DNA of 64,000 nt from Negativibacillus massiliensis (GCF_900148495.1 NZ_FTRU01000008.1:62001-126000); one strand, 5' to 3'. Shown: positions 49,129 through 59,296, counted from the first letter of the stretch. A program made the numbers and translations. Notes: generated by a model from the sequence alone, not told the origin.

Positions 49129-50408
49129 TGAAGAAAAAAAGTTTTCTGAAAAAATTAAGTCTCCTGACAGCGGCTGTTCTGCTGTTTTCTGCGATGACAC
49201 TGGGAACAGCGGCAGAAGAAACCTATGACTATGATATGGAGTACTACTCGCAGTTAAAGGACAAAGATGTTACCATCAACGTTTATAACTGGGGTGAATA
49301 TATCTCCAATGGTGACGATGATTCGCTGGATGTCAATGCTGAGTTTGAAAAACTGACCGGAATCCGTGTCAACTACACCCAGTTTGATACCAACGAATCG
49401 TTGTACGCAAAGCTCAAGAGCGGCGGTACAACCTATGATGTCATCTTCCCGTCAGATTATATGGTTTCCCGTATGATCAATGAAGATATGCTGGAACCGC
49501 TGGATTTTGACAATATTCCAAACTTTCAGTACATTTCCGAAAAGTTTAAAAACCCTTCCTACGACCCGGAAAATCTCTATTCAGTGCCATACACCTGGGG
49601 AACCGTTGGACTGATCTATAACTATGACATGCTCGGCTTTGATCCGGACAGCTGGGACATCATGTGGGACCCGAACTATGCAAAGCAGATTTTGCAGTTC
49701 TCCAACTCCCGTGATGCTTTTGCTATTGCAGAACTGATGCTGGGCTACAGCATCAATACCGAGGATACCATGGAGCTTGACCAGGCAGCACAGCTTCTCA
49801 AGGATGAAAAGCCGCTGGTTCAGGCATATGTTATGGACCAGATCTTTGATAAGATGCAGGGAAATGAAGCAGCAATCGCACCATATTATGCTGGTGACGC
49901 CATCAACATGATGGCAGTAAATGAGAGCCTTCGCTTTGTAATTCCAAAAGAAGGAACAAACCTGTTCTTTGATGCAGTCTGCATCCCAAAGATTAAGGAG
50001 GATACCGAGGAAAGCAGACTCAAAAAGCTTGCTTCCGAGATGTACATTAACTTCCTCAATGAACCGGAGATCGCTGCAGCAAACATCGAATATATCCAGT
50101 ATTCCACACCAAACGATGCAGCGCTTCAGTTGCTTGATGAAGAGGTACGCAACAATCCAATCAGCTATCCAAGCGATGAGGTGCTGGAAAATACTCAGGT
50201 CTATGTAAACCTCTCTGAGGAAACCAACCTCTATCTCGACCGCCTGTGGACCGAGATTATGAGTGCGGAGGCAGGCTACAACTACTGGAGTATGCCTCTG
50301 TTTCTGGTAGGTGCGCTGGCACTGTCGGTTGCGATTACGGTGATGAAGAAAAACCGCCGCAGAAGACGCGAACAGTTTAATTACCAAAACTCACAGAATA
50401 ACTTCTAA
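49128..50408 (+). CDS. potD: Polyamine-binding protein PotD with C-terminal membrane anchor
   Basis: A 426-residue periplasmic-type binding protein. The signal peptide has AAVLLFSAMTLGTAAEE with no lipobox Cys. The binding domain begins VTINVYNWGEYISNG and contains YDVIFPSDYMVSRM and VPYTWGTVGLIYN, typical of PotD/PotF. Unlike the usual lipoprotein, it ends with a membrane helix (about residues 389-407, MPLFLVGALALSVAITVMK) and the basic tail KNRRRRRE. It is thus probably held in the membrane from its C-terminus. Confidence 0.93.
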   Translation: MKKKSFLKKLSLLTAAVLLFSAMTLGTAAEETYDYDMEYYSQLKDKDVTINVYNWGEYISNGDDDSLDVNAEFEKLTGIRVNYTQFDTNESLYAKLKSGGTTYDVIFPSDYMVSRMINEDMLEPLDFDNIPNFQYISEKFKNPSYDPENLYSVPYTWGTVGLIYNYDMLGFDPDSWDIMWDPNYAKQILQFSNSRDAFAIAELMLGYSINTEDTMELDQAAQLLKDEKPLVQAYVMDQIFDKMQGNEAAIAPYYAGDAINMMAVNESLRFVIPKEGTNLFFDAVCIPKIKEDTEESRLKKLASEMYINFLNEPEIAAANIEYIQYSTPNDAALQLLDEEVRNNPISYPSDEVLENTQVYVNLSEETNLYLDRLWTEIMSAEAGYNYWSMPLFLVGALALSVAITVMKKNRRRRREQFNYQNSQNNF

Positions 50409-50411
50409 ACA

Positions 50412-50443
50412 AAAAGTACCCTGTTTTTACAGGGTACTTTTTT
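50412..50443. terminator. Terminator after potD
   Basis: AAAAGTACCCTG and CAGGGTACTTTTTT around six nt. It also meets the convergent small membrane gene. Confidence 0.9.
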
Positions 50444-50732
50444 ATGCAGCAAAGAGAGAAAAGATATTTTGGTAGGCAAACAAATATCCATACAGACAAA
50501 ATAGAAACAGGGCAAGCAAAATGGTGAGGAGGTTTAATTTAAAGCTTGAAAAGAGCGGGGAAAAGAAGACATACACACAGGAAAGAAAGATAAACAGGGT
50601 GGTAAGACAGAAAAAAATGAGCGAAGCGGTCTGTGACAAAACGCAGGAACTTAAATGTGCACAGCAAAACCAGAGATAAGAAAGTAAGAGTGCACTTCCC
50701 AGCAGTTTAAAGATATCTGAAATTCGTTTCAT
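50442..50732 (-). CDS. Small hydrophobic membrane protein, unknown
   Basis: A 96-residue protein with three hydrophobic segments (LLGSALLLSYLWFCCAHL, ASLIFFCLTTLFIFLSCVYV, LLTILLALFLFCLYGYLFA). I recognise no family. Start at 50,732 has AAAGGAACTGTTGTC upstream on the minus strand. It is single and divergent from pcrA. Confidence 0.7.
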   Translation of the reverse strand: MKRISDIFKLLGSALLLSYLWFCCAHLSSCVLSQTASLIFFCLTTLFIFLSCVYVFFSPLFSSFKLNLLTILLALFLFCLYGYLFAYQNIFSLFAA

Positions 50733-50877
50733 GACAACAGTTCCTTTCAAAAAAATTATTTTCTAGTTTAATGCCAGAAGAAAAATTTGTCAAATAAGCA
50801 AACAAGAGATGCAGAGAAAACGGTTAATTTCAGCAAGCGCTTCGGTCAGATTACCGATGGATTTTCCCTGTGAAATG

Positions 50878-50886
50878 TGCTATAAT
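50878..50886 (+). promoter_or_regulatory. Extended -10 promoter for pcrA
   Basis: TGC followed by TATAAT (50881-50886), without a clear -35. It lies 65 nt before the ATG. Confidence 0.6.
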
Positions 50887-50951
50887 AATGCTCCGAAATT
50901 TGTTTTATTACCGATAAGGATCATAGATAGAGAAAGGTTTGGTAGATAAAG

Positions 50952-53426
50952 ATGCCACAGACATTTGAGAGTCAGTTTTTACAGCTTCGACGCAAGGTGC
51001 TGGAAAAAAGATTTTCCAGAATGAACGACAAACAGCGGGAAGCTGTCTTTCAGACAGAAGGTCCGGTTTTGATTCTGGCAGGTGCGGGAAGCGGAAAAAC
51101 CACCGTTGTTGTAAACCGCATCGCCAATATGGTAGAGTACGGAAACGCATATCACAGTGAATATATTCCTTCTTTTGTGGGAGAACAGGATATTATCTTC
51201 TTGCAGGATTGGCTGGATGACAAACTTGATGACGGGGACATTACCCGGGAGCGCCTGCGCAGCATCATTGCAGATCGTCCGATCAAGCCATGGAACATCC
51301 TTGCTATCACCTTCACCAACAAGGCAGCGGGGGAATTAAAAGAACGTCTGGAAGCAATGCTGGGAGAGCAGGCTCTGGACATTCAGGCATCCACCTTCCA
51401 TTCGGCATGTATGCGTATTCTGCGCAGAGAGATCAATAACCTCGGTTTCGACCGCAGTTTTACCGTCTATGATACCGATGATTCGGTTAGAATCATCCGG
51501 GATGCGTTGAAGGAGCTGGAAGTACAGGAAAAAGTCATGGCTCCAAAGGCAATTTTAGCATCCATCAGTGCCGCAAAGGACCAGATGCTTTCCCCGCAGG
51601 ATGTTCTGCGCAACGCAGCAGGTGACTACAAGGAAGAAGTTATCGCGAAAGTTTACGACTTTTATCAGAAACGCCTGAAAGCAGCAAATGCACTGGACTT
51701 TGACGATATCATCATCTTTACCGTAAAATTGTTCCAGCAGTTCCCGGATATTCTGGAAAAATATCGTAACCGCTTCCGCTACATCATGGTAGACGAGTAT
51801 CAGGATACCAACAACTCTCAGTTCTTGCTGGTAAGTTTGCTTGCTGGTGGACACAACAATATCTGTGTTGTCGGTGATGATGACCAGAGTATCTATAAAT
51901 TCCGTGGAGCAACTATCGAAAACATCTTAAACTTTGAAAACCAGTACCGCAATACCAAGGTAATCCGTCTGGAGCAGAACTACCGCTGTACCCAGACCAT
52001 TCTGGATGCAGCAAATGCGGTTATCGAACATAACACTCAGAGAAAGGGCAAGACCCTCTGGACCCAGAATCCAAAAGGAAATCAGGTCAAGGTCTACCGC
52101 GCGCTTTCCGAACAGGATGAGGCTCGCTTTATTGCCGATACCATTCTGGACGATGTTGCAAAGGGTCAGAAATTCTCCGATCACGCGATTTTGTACCGAA
52201 TGAACGCACAGTCGAATACACTGGAAAATGCGCTTATTCGTTCCGGTATTGCCTACAAGATTGTTGGTGGCCAGCGATTCTATGACCGCAAGGAGATCAA
52301 GGACATCATCGCTTATTTAAGTGTTATCAACAACCGCGCAGATACCATCCGTTTAAAGAGAATTATCAACGAGCCAAAACGCGGAATTGGTGATGCAACG
52401 GTGGATAAGGCGGAAGAAATTTCCGCAATGCTGGGTATCCCGCTGTTTGAGGTGCTCGCCCATGCGGAAGAGTACCAACCGCTCGCGAAAAAATGCCGTC
52501 CGCTGATGGAGTTTGCCCAGATGATCGAACGTCTTTCCGAGATTGCCGAAAATGGTAGCTTGGAAGAGCTGTTTGATACTCTGATCGAGGAGACCGGTTA
52601 CCTTATCCATCTGCGCGCTATGGGCGACGAGGGAATTAACCGTATCGAGAACGTAAATGAGTTAAAATCGAATATCATAAAATATGTGGAGGAGATGGAA
52701 AAACTCCCGCAGCTTTCCATCAATCCGGAAAATCCGGATGAACAGCCGGAGATCCTGATGCCGACCCTGGCAGGATTTTTGGAGGAAGTTACCCTCTATA
52801 CCGATATTGACGGCTATGATGAGAACGCTGACCGCGTCATCATGATGACCATGCACTCGGCAAAAGGTCTTGAGTTTGACAATGTGTTCTTCTGCGGAGC
52901 GGAGGAAGGCATCTTCCCGGGAATGCAGGCAATCTATAACCCAGATCAGATCGAGGAAGAACGCCGCCTTGCCTATGTGTGCATCACCAGAGCAAAGAAA
53001 CAGCTGTACATCACAAACGCTGCACAGCGTATGATTTTTGGTCAGACGGTAAGAAACCGCGTTTCCCGCTTTGTTACCGAGATTCCAGCAGGCTGTTGTG
53101 ATGTTGAGGATAAGACTATCCGTAAGGCAAGTCAGGCAGAGCTGAAAAAAGCTTCAACAGTCAAAAAGACACGTGCACTCAACGATATTGGTGTAGGCGG
53201 TATGGCTGCAGCAAGAAAGACCACTTCCTACAGCTCTGATGCTCCATCCGGCGCTGCTGCTGTAACGCTCAAGGCAGGAGACCGTGTAAAACACAATACC
53301 TTTGGAGAAGGAACACTGGTTAAGATGACCCCAATGGGCGGAGACTGCCTGCTGGAAGTGCTGTTTGATACAGTCGGCACCAAGAAGATCATGTACAAAT
53401 TTGCAAAGCTTACCAAGATTTCATAA
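50952..53426 (+). CDS. pcrA: ATP-dependent DNA helicase PcrA/UvrD
   Basis: Superfamily 1 helicase for repair and removal of obstacles. Motif I GAGSGKTT, motif Ia ITFTNKAAGELK, motif II VDEYQDTN, motif III GDDDQSIYKFRG, motif VI VCITRAKKQL. It ends with a Tudor-like tail (GDRVKHNTFGEGTLVKM) that binds RNA polymerase in homologues. It is 824 aa. Compared with Bacillus PcrA there is an extra stretch of about 40 residues (65-110) between motifs I and Ia. Confidence 0.95.
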   Translation: MPQTFESQFLQLRRKVLEKRFSRMNDKQREAVFQTEGPVLILAGAGSGKTTVVVNRIANMVEYGNAYHSEYIPSFVGEQDIIFLQDWLDDKLDDGDITRERLRSIIADRPIKPWNILAITFTNKAAGELKERLEAMLGEQALDIQASTFHSACMRILRREINNLGFDRSFTVYDTDDSVRIIRDALKELEVQEKVMAPKAILASISAAKDQMLSPQDVLRNAAGDYKEEVIAKVYDFYQKRLKAANALDFDDIIIFTVKLFQQFPDILEKYRNRFRYIMVDEYQDTNNSQFLLVSLLAGGHNNICVVGDDDQSIYKFRGATIENILNFENQYRNTKVIRLEQNYRCTQTILDAANAVIEHNTQRKGKTLWTQNPKGNQVKVYRALSEQDEARFIADTILDDVAKGQKFSDHAILYRMNAQSNTLENALIRSGIAYKIVGGQRFYDRKEIKDIIAYLSVINNRADTIRLKRIINEPKRGIGDATVDKAEEISAMLGIPLFEVLAHAEEYQPLAKKCRPLMEFAQMIERLSEIAENGSLEELFDTLIEETGYLIHLRAMGDEGINRIENVNELKSNIIKYVEEMEKLPQLSINPENPDEQPEILMPTLAGFLEEVTLYTDIDGYDENADRVIMMTMHSAKGLEFDNVFFCGAEEGIFPGMQAIYNPDQIEEERRLAYVCITRAKKQLYITNAAQRMIFGQTVRNRVSRFVTEIPAGCCDVEDKTIRKASQAELKKASTVKKTRALNDIGVGGMAAARKTTSYSSDAPSGAAAVTLKAGDRVKHNTFGEGTLVKMTPMGGDCLLEVLFDTVGTKKIMYKFAKLTKIS

Positions 53427-53593
53427 TCACAGGCAAATTTTCCCTCACAAAAGCAATTTCGGTTCACAAAATCCGTGCGATTTCATAGACTGATATTGAA
53501 TGTCAGCGCAGAGACCCCCACAAAGCTGCGCCGATGTATCATCAGCTGCGGCTTTTCCTCTGGCAGGCCGCAGGAATCAAACGGAGGGATATT

Positions 53594-54394
53594 ATGGCAG
53601 AATCGAAAGCATTCCGACCTAATGACTGCACCTGCTTTAAAGAGGCTGTCTGTATCGATGCGGAGAGAATCTATGATTCTTGCAGCGACAAGGATTGTTT
53701 GGAGGATCTTCAGGTCTTTTTCAGCGACAAGACCCAGCCTATCATCGATAAGGCAGCAAGCATCAAGTGCAAAAAAGTAAAGGTAATCAATGTTTGTGTG
53801 GATGTAGAGAGTGTCCCATTTAATAAGGGATTCTATTCGGTCGATATGACCTTCTACTTCCTGGTGGAACTGTCCGCGTACTTATCTCCTGGAACACCAG
53901 CAGTCAACTGCTGCGGTATTTCCTACTTCTCCAAGAAAGTAATCCTGTATGGAAGCGAAGCAAATGCCAGAGTCTTTTCTTCCCATTCAGGCTGCTGCAG
54001 CAACAACGAGCAGATGACCGCAATGCCAAATGCAGTGGTACAGATTGTCGATCCAATCTGTCTTGCCTGCCGCTATGTGGAGTGTCCGGCAAAGACCTGC
54101 TGTCCAGGCTCGGTGATCCCATGCCAGATCTGCACACAGGTTGGCGGAAACTTCCAGGATGTTCAGGTAAGCAAAGAGGTCTATATTACACTCGGTCTGT
54201 TTACCATCGTTCAGCTGCAGCGTAAAGTCCAGATGATGATTCCGGCATACGATTTCTGTATCCCGGATAAGGAAAGTGAATATTCCACCGGTGATCCGTG
54301 TGAAATGTTCAAGAAAATTCAGTTCCCGATGGAAGACTTTTTTCCACCGAGATTGAGTGAATTTCGGGACGATTGCAGCAGTCAAAACGGCTAA
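53594..54394 (+). CDS. Cysteine-rich protein of unknown function
   Basis: A 266-residue protein with about 21 Cys, many paired (CTCFKEAVC, CSDKDC, NCCG, GCCS, TCCPGSVIPCQIC). It has no signal peptide or membrane segment. Cytoplasmic Cys-rich proteins of this sort in spore formers are often coat or metal-binding proteins; that is a guess here. AACGGAGGGATATT precedes ATG 53594. It lies alone between pcrA and recJ, ending at a strong terminator. Confidence 0.82.
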   Translation: MAESKAFRPNDCTCFKEAVCIDAERIYDSCSDKDCLEDLQVFFSDKTQPIIDKAASIKCKKVKVINVCVDVESVPFNKGFYSVDMTFYFLVELSAYLSPGTPAVNCCGISYFSKKVILYGSEANARVFSSHSGCCSNNEQMTAMPNAVVQIVDPICLACRYVECPAKTCCPGSVIPCQICTQVGGNFQDVQVSKEVYITLGLFTIVQLQRKVQMMIPAYDFCIPDKESEYSTGDPCEMFKKIQFPMEDFFPPRLSEFRDDCSSQNG

Positions 54395-54403
54395 AATCAG
54401 GAT

Positions 54404-54440
54404 GCGGCCCAACTTTTTTAAGTTGGAGCCGCCTTCTTTT
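54404..54440 (+). terminator. Terminator after the Cys-rich gene
   Basis: GCGGC-CCAACTT and AAGTTGG-GCCGC pair around TTTT, and a CTTTTT run follows. Confidence 0.85.
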
Positions 54441-54462
54441 TGCGATTTTTGCTAAATAATGA

Positions 54463-54491
54463 TTGAATATATGGACAAAAAATGATAAAAT
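54463..54491 (+). promoter_or_regulatory. Promoter for recJ-relA series
   Basis: TTGAAT (54463-54468), 17-bp spacer, TAAAAT (54486-54491). Confidence 0.75.
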
Positions 54492-54543
54492 ATACTAGTT
54501 AAAGTATATCCAGATAGAACAAGTGGACACGGAGGAATCAGTC

Positions 54544-56583
54544 TTGGGATTTAGAAAATGGAAGCTGCCGCAGGCAGATCCCGAACGAATCAAAAATTTA
54601 ATACAGCAAACGGGGATTCCTGAGATAGCAGCACAGATCCTGGACGGCCGAGGTGTACAGGATGTATCCGCCTATACTGCCGGTGCAGAAGGAAAGATGC
54701 ACGATCCGTTTTTGATGGCGGATATGGACAAGGCGGTGGAGCGTTTAAGCCGCGCGGTGCAGGAGGATGAGCAGATTGCGGTATATGGTGACTATGACTG
54801 TGATGGAATCACCGCAACAGCTATGCTTTATACCTATCTGGAAGATCTGGGTGCAAGAGTCATTTACTATATCCCGGACCGGGATAAAGAAGGATATGGA
54901 TTAAACTGTCAGGCAATCGATTTCTTAAAAGAACAGCAGGTAGACCTGATTGTTACAGTTGATAACGGCATTTCCGCCTTAGCAGAGGCGGACTATGCGG
55001 CATCGGTGGGAATTGATCTGATCATCACCGACCACCATCAACCCCGCCCCGAACTTCCAAAAGCCTGCGCAGTGGTTGACCCGCATCGTGCCGATGATAA
55101 TTATCCATTTCCATGCTTGTGTGGAGCAGGTGTCGCATTTAAATTGATCTGTGCGATGGAAGGGGATCTTTCCGGTGAGGAGATGATCTGGCATTTTGGA
55201 GAACTTGCAGCTATCGCAACCGTAGCAGATGTGGTGGAGTTGACCGGCGAAAACCGCCTGATTGTTCAAAAAGGGTTGGAATGTATCACGCTGGGAGAAC
55301 AGATTGGGGTAAAAGCACTGATCGAGGTAGCGGGGCTGGATGAAAAAAGGCTCGATTCTACCTCACTTGCATTTGGAATTGCGCCCCGCATCAATGCCGC
55401 TGGAAGATTGGGACAGGCAGATCTGGCGATGGAACTGCTGCTGTCCGATCGTTTTTCCCAAGCGTTCGAGCTGGCGACAGAGCTTAACTCTCTCAATGAA
55501 CACCGCAAACAGCTGGTGGATGCAATCTATTCCGAAATTGACCGGAAGATTGCCCAGCATCCGGAGATCTTGCGGGAAAGACTGATTATTTTGTATGGAA
55601 AGGGCTGGCACCACGGTGTCATTGGGATTGCAGCAGCAAGACTGGTGGAGGAATATGCAAAGCCGTGTATTCTGTTTTCCATAGAAGGGGAAGAAGCGAG
55701 AGGCTCTGCCCGCAGCGTGGAAGGATATTCCATGATCGACGCTATTTCCCGATGCAGTCAGCTTTTGACCCGCTACGGCGGACATAATCAGGCGGCAGGT
55801 TTGACAGTGCCGACCAAAGATTTAAAGAAATTTATTGATGAGATTTTGCAGGATGCAAAGGAACATTTTGATATTATGCCGGTTGATCAGCTCAATGTGG
55901 ACGCTGTTCTTTCGCAGCAGCAGCTCAGGTTGGATACCGTGCAGGGAATGCGGATTCTTCAGCCGTTTGGATGCGGAAATGAGGAACCGGTGGTTGCCAT
56001 GATGGGATGCCGTATCGAGACGGTAACTCCGTTGAGTGAAAACCGCCATATCCGTCTGAAACTTGCTTATCAGGGCAAACTGTTTCAGGCAGTATATTTT
56101 CGAATGCCGCCGGAAAAATTCCCATTTTATCCGGGAGATCTGGTTGACGTGGCGGCAAATTTGGATATTAACGAGTATAATGGAGAGAAAAACCTCTCGA
56201 TTAAGATCAAGGATGTCAGACTGCATGGAGTCAATCAGGAAAAACTGATTGTGGGAAAACAGTATTATGAAAAATACTGCCGCAAGGAACCGCTTGAGGA
56301 CAAGATTAAAAATTATATTTGTCCACAGCGGGAAGACGTGGCACAAATTTATCGTTTTTTACGCCAATACAGACATTTTCCGTATGGATATGATCTTTTA
56401 TGGTGCAGATTGGGAAAGATCAATTACTGCAAAATGATGATCTGCATCGATGTGATGCAGGAATTGGGACTGATTTCGGTGGAACACACAGCGTCCGGAC
56501 CAATTCTCCGTTTTCCAGATAAGGTCGCCAAAACACAGCTGGAGCAGTCCAGCATACTCAGACGATTGAAGGTTGGTGAATAA
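54544..56583 (+). CDS. recJ: Single-strand DNA exonuclease RecJ
   Basis: 5'-to-3' ssDNA exonuclease of recombination and repair. DHH-family motifs: VYGDYDCDGITATAM, VTVDNGISA, ITDHHQ and the DHHA1 GGHNQAAGLTVP. It is 679 aa with the extra C-terminal domain of Firmicutes RecJ. I chose TTG 54544 because GGAGGAATCAGTC lies just before it; GTG 54523 would place the site inside the gene. It is followed closely by relA. Confidence 0.93.
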   Translation: MGFRKWKLPQADPERIKNLIQQTGIPEIAAQILDGRGVQDVSAYTAGAEGKMHDPFLMADMDKAVERLSRAVQEDEQIAVYGDYDCDGITATAMLYTYLEDLGARVIYYIPDRDKEGYGLNCQAIDFLKEQQVDLIVTVDNGISALAEADYAASVGIDLIITDHHQPRPELPKACAVVDPHRADDNYPFPCLCGAGVAFKLICAMEGDLSGEEMIWHFGELAAIATVADVVELTGENRLIVQKGLECITLGEQIGVKALIEVAGLDEKRLDSTSLAFGIAPRINAAGRLGQADLAMELLLSDRFSQAFELATELNSLNEHRKQLVDAIYSEIDRKIAQHPEILRERLIILYGKGWHHGVIGIAAARLVEEYAKPCILFSIEGEEARGSARSVEGYSMIDAISRCSQLLTRYGGHNQAAGLTVPTKDLKKFIDEILQDAKEHFDIMPVDQLNVDAVLSQQQLRLDTVQGMRILQPFGCGNEEPVVAMMGCRIETVTPLSENRHIRLKLAYQGKLFQAVYFRMPPEKFPFYPGDLVDVAANLDINEYNGEKNLSIKIKDVRLHGVNQEKLIVGKQYYEKYCRKEPLEDKIKNYICPQREDVAQIYRFLRQYRHFPYGYDLLWCRLGKINYCKMMICIDVMQELGLISVEHTASGPILRFPDKVAKTQLEQSSILRRLKVGE

Positions 56584-56587
56584 GTTT

Positions 56588-58783
56588 ATGTATGTGTTTG
56601 AAGATTTAATGAAAGTATTAAAGGACAGCAACAGGCCTTATGATTTTGACAAAATCACCGAGGCTTATCGTTATGCGGAAAAAGCGCACGATGGACAGAT
56701 GCGTCAGTCCGGAGAACCATATATCACCCACCCGATAGCCGTCGCTCAGATTCTGGTGGAACTGGGAATGGATACCGAGACCATCTGTGCAGGACTTTTG
56801 CACGATGTAGTGGAGGACACATCATCCACGATTGAGGAAATCAAGAAAATTTTTGGCGCAGATGTTGCTTTGATGGTGGACGGCGTCACCAAGCTGACAA
56901 AACTGTCCTACTCCAGCAAGGAACAGCGTCAGGCGGAAAACGTCCGTAAGATGCTGCTTGCAATGGCAAAAGACGTGCGCGTTATTATCGTAAAGCTTTC
57001 CGACCGTCTGCACAATATGCGTACTGGTGAGTACTGGAAAGAATATAAACGCCGGGAAAAAGCACTGGAAACAATGGAAGTTTATGCTCCGCTTGCTGAC
57101 CGACTGGGTATCCGTCCGATCAAGGAAGAGCTGGAAGACATCTCCCTGCGTTTTCTGGACCCGATTGCCTATGAAGAAATTGAGCGTTTGCTCAAGCTTA
57201 AAAAGGACGAACGGGAAAAGTTTTTGGAAACCATCCAGCAGAAGATCAAGGAACGCTTGGACAAGGAACACATGAAGTTCTTCCTGCAAAGCCGTGTTAA
57301 GAGCATTTATGGAATCTACCGCAAGGTATATATGCAGGGCAGAAACTTTGATGAAATTTACGATGTTTATGCGGTGCGCGTTATTGTAGATACTTCTATC
57401 GAGTGCTACTCGGTTCTGGGTATCATGCACGATGAGTTTACCCCGATTCCAAAGCGTTTTAAAGACTATATTTCTACTCCAAAAGCAAATATGTACCAGT
57501 CCCTGCACACAACGGTGCTGGATAAGGAAGGCGGTATCCCGTTTGAAATTCAGATCCGTACCTGGGATATGCATTATACCGCAGAATATGGTATCGCTGC
57601 ACACTGGAAGTATAAGGCAGGTATTGAAAAGAAGGATAAACTGGAAGAAAGACTGGCTTGGGTTCGTCAGCTTCTGGAAGTCCAGCAGGATTCGGGCGAT
57701 GCACAGGATATTGTTCGCTCAATCAAGTCGGATATCGCGCCGGAAGAATGCTTTGTCTTTACACCAAAAGGCGATGTCATCAATCTTCCGACCGGTTCGA
57801 CTGTAATCGACTTTGCTTATGCCATCCATTCCGAGGTCGGCAACCGCATGACCGGAGCGAAGGTGGACGGCAGAATCGTATCGCTTGATTTTAAACTGGA
57901 AACCGGTATGATTGTTGAAATCATCACCTCAAAAGGTCCGGGCAACGGTCCGAGCAGAGACTGGCTCAAGATTGTTAAGACCAGCGAAGCAAGAACCAAG
58001 ATCCGTGCATGGTTTAAAAAGGAACGCCGGGAAGAAAATATCATCACCGGTAAGGAAGAGCTGGAGCGCGAATTCAAACGCAATCTCATCAATGTTCCGG
58101 AAGAGGATTTTGAAGAGTTTGTTATGGGATTTGCCCGCCGTCAGCATATCAATACGCTGGACGACTTTTATGCTGCTATTGGTTATGGTGGCGTTCTTCT
58201 TTCTCGTTTGATGCCTCGTGTGAAGGAAGAATTCCAGAAGGCTTACCGTTCGGTAGCGGATGAGCAGAAAAAAGCGGCTCTGGTACAGCAGCAACAGCAA
58301 ACCGCAAATAAAAAACAGAGCAAACCGACCAGCGGAGTTATCGTGGAAGGACTGGACAGTTGCCTTGTCAAATTTGCAAAATGCTGTAATCCTCTGCCAG
58401 GCGATCCGATCATTGGTTTTATTACCCGCGGCTATGGTGTATCCATCCACAAACAGGATTGTGTCAACGTGCTTAACTCCTCGGAAGAAAATGAAGGCCG
58501 ATGGGTCAGAGCAGAGTGGGCATCGGTGGTGACTTCCGAAAAATTCAAATCTACCATCGATATTACCTCTCAGCCGAGAGATACCCTGCTTGCGGATGTC
58601 AGCATTACCTTGAGCAACATGCATATTCCGCTGCATTCACTGATTGCCAAGGAGAGCAAGGATCATTCTGCCATTATGATTCAGGTCACCGTTGAAGTAA
58701 ACGGCGTTGACCAGTTAAACTATCTGCTGAATTCCCTACGTTCGATCAAGGGCGTGGAGGATGTCAGAAGAACCATTCAGTAA
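56588..58783 (+). CDS. relA: (p)ppGpp synthetase/hydrolase (RelA/SpoT, Rel)
   Basis: Bifunctional alarmone enzyme. The HD hydrolase domain has GQMRQSGEPYITHP, HDVVEDT and KLSDRLHNMRT. The synthetase domain has RVKSIYGIYRKVYMQ, then YDVYAVRVIVDT and YQSLHTTV. A TGS domain (CFVFTPKGDVINLPTGSTVI) and a C-terminal ACT domain complete it, 731 aa. It lies 5 nt after recJ; the recJ-rel-dtd-MBL-hemZ order is conserved in Clostridia. Confidence 0.95.
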   Translation: MYVFEDLMKVLKDSNRPYDFDKITEAYRYAEKAHDGQMRQSGEPYITHPIAVAQILVELGMDTETICAGLLHDVVEDTSSTIEEIKKIFGADVALMVDGVTKLTKLSYSSKEQRQAENVRKMLLAMAKDVRVIIVKLSDRLHNMRTGEYWKEYKRREKALETMEVYAPLADRLGIRPIKEELEDISLRFLDPIAYEEIERLLKLKKDEREKFLETIQQKIKERLDKEHMKFFLQSRVKSIYGIYRKVYMQGRNFDEIYDVYAVRVIVDTSIECYSVLGIMHDEFTPIPKRFKDYISTPKANMYQSLHTTVLDKEGGIPFEIQIRTWDMHYTAEYGIAAHWKYKAGIEKKDKLEERLAWVRQLLEVQQDSGDAQDIVRSIKSDIAPEECFVFTPKGDVINLPTGSTVIDFAYAIHSEVGNRMTGAKVDGRIVSLDFKLETGMIVEIITSKGPGNGPSRDWLKIVKTSEARTKIRAWFKKERREENIITGKEELEREFKRNLINVPEEDFEEFVMGFARRQHINTLDDFYAAIGYGGVLLSRLMPRVKEEFQKAYRSVADEQKKAALVQQQQQTANKKQSKPTSGVIVEGLDSCLVKFAKCCNPLPGDPIIGFITRGYGVSIHKQDCVNVLNSSEENEGRWVRAEWASVVTSEKFKSTIDITSQPRDTLLADVSITLSNMHIPLHSLIAKESKDHSAIMIQVTVEVNGVDQLNYLLNSLRSIKGVEDVRRTIQ

Positions 58784-58811
58784 TATTACAATAAGACGGA
58801 GAAATTAATTT

Positions 58812-59273
58812 ATGAGAGCACTGATTCAGAGAGTAAAACATGCAAGCGTAACCGTTGAGGGAAACTGTATTGGAAAAATTGAAAAAGGACTGCTGGTTCT
58901 GCTGGGAGTTGGCCCGCAGGACACCGAAAAACAGGCGGATTTCCTGGCAGAAAAATGTGCGAACCTTCGCATCTTTGTGGATGAAAACGACAAGATGAAT
59001 CTGTCGCTGCTGGATATCGGCGGTGAGATGCTGGTTGTTTCCCAGTTTACCCTGTATGCAGACTGCAAACATGGCAGACGTCCATCCTTTATCGGAGCAG
59101 CAGCACCTGCAGAGGCAGACAGACTGTATGAATATTTCCAGCAGAAAGTAAAGGATGCTGGTGTGCAGAATGTACAGCACGGTGAGTTTGGCGCAGACAT
59201 GAAGGTTGAACTGTTAAACGATGGTCCAGTTACCATCATGCTGGACACCGATGAGATCATGCCGAAAAAATAG
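58812..59273 (+). CDS. dtd: D-aminoacyl-tRNA deacylase
   Basis: Removes D-amino acids from t[20 protein letters not shown], the catalytic [17 protein letters not shown] and [11 protein letters not shown] (Gly-cisPro motif) are complete, 153 aa. It follows rel, as in Bacillus. Confidence 0.96.
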   Translation: MRALIQRVKHASVTVEGNCIGKIEKGLLVLLGVGPQDTEKQADFLAEKCANLRIFVDENDKMNLSLLDIGGEMLVVSQFTLYADCKHGRRPSFIGAAAPAEADRLYEYFQQKVKDAGVQNVQHGEFGADMKVELLNDGPVTIMLDTDEIMPKK

Positions 59274-59296
59274 ATCGGGAAGGGAGCAGAAAAGAA

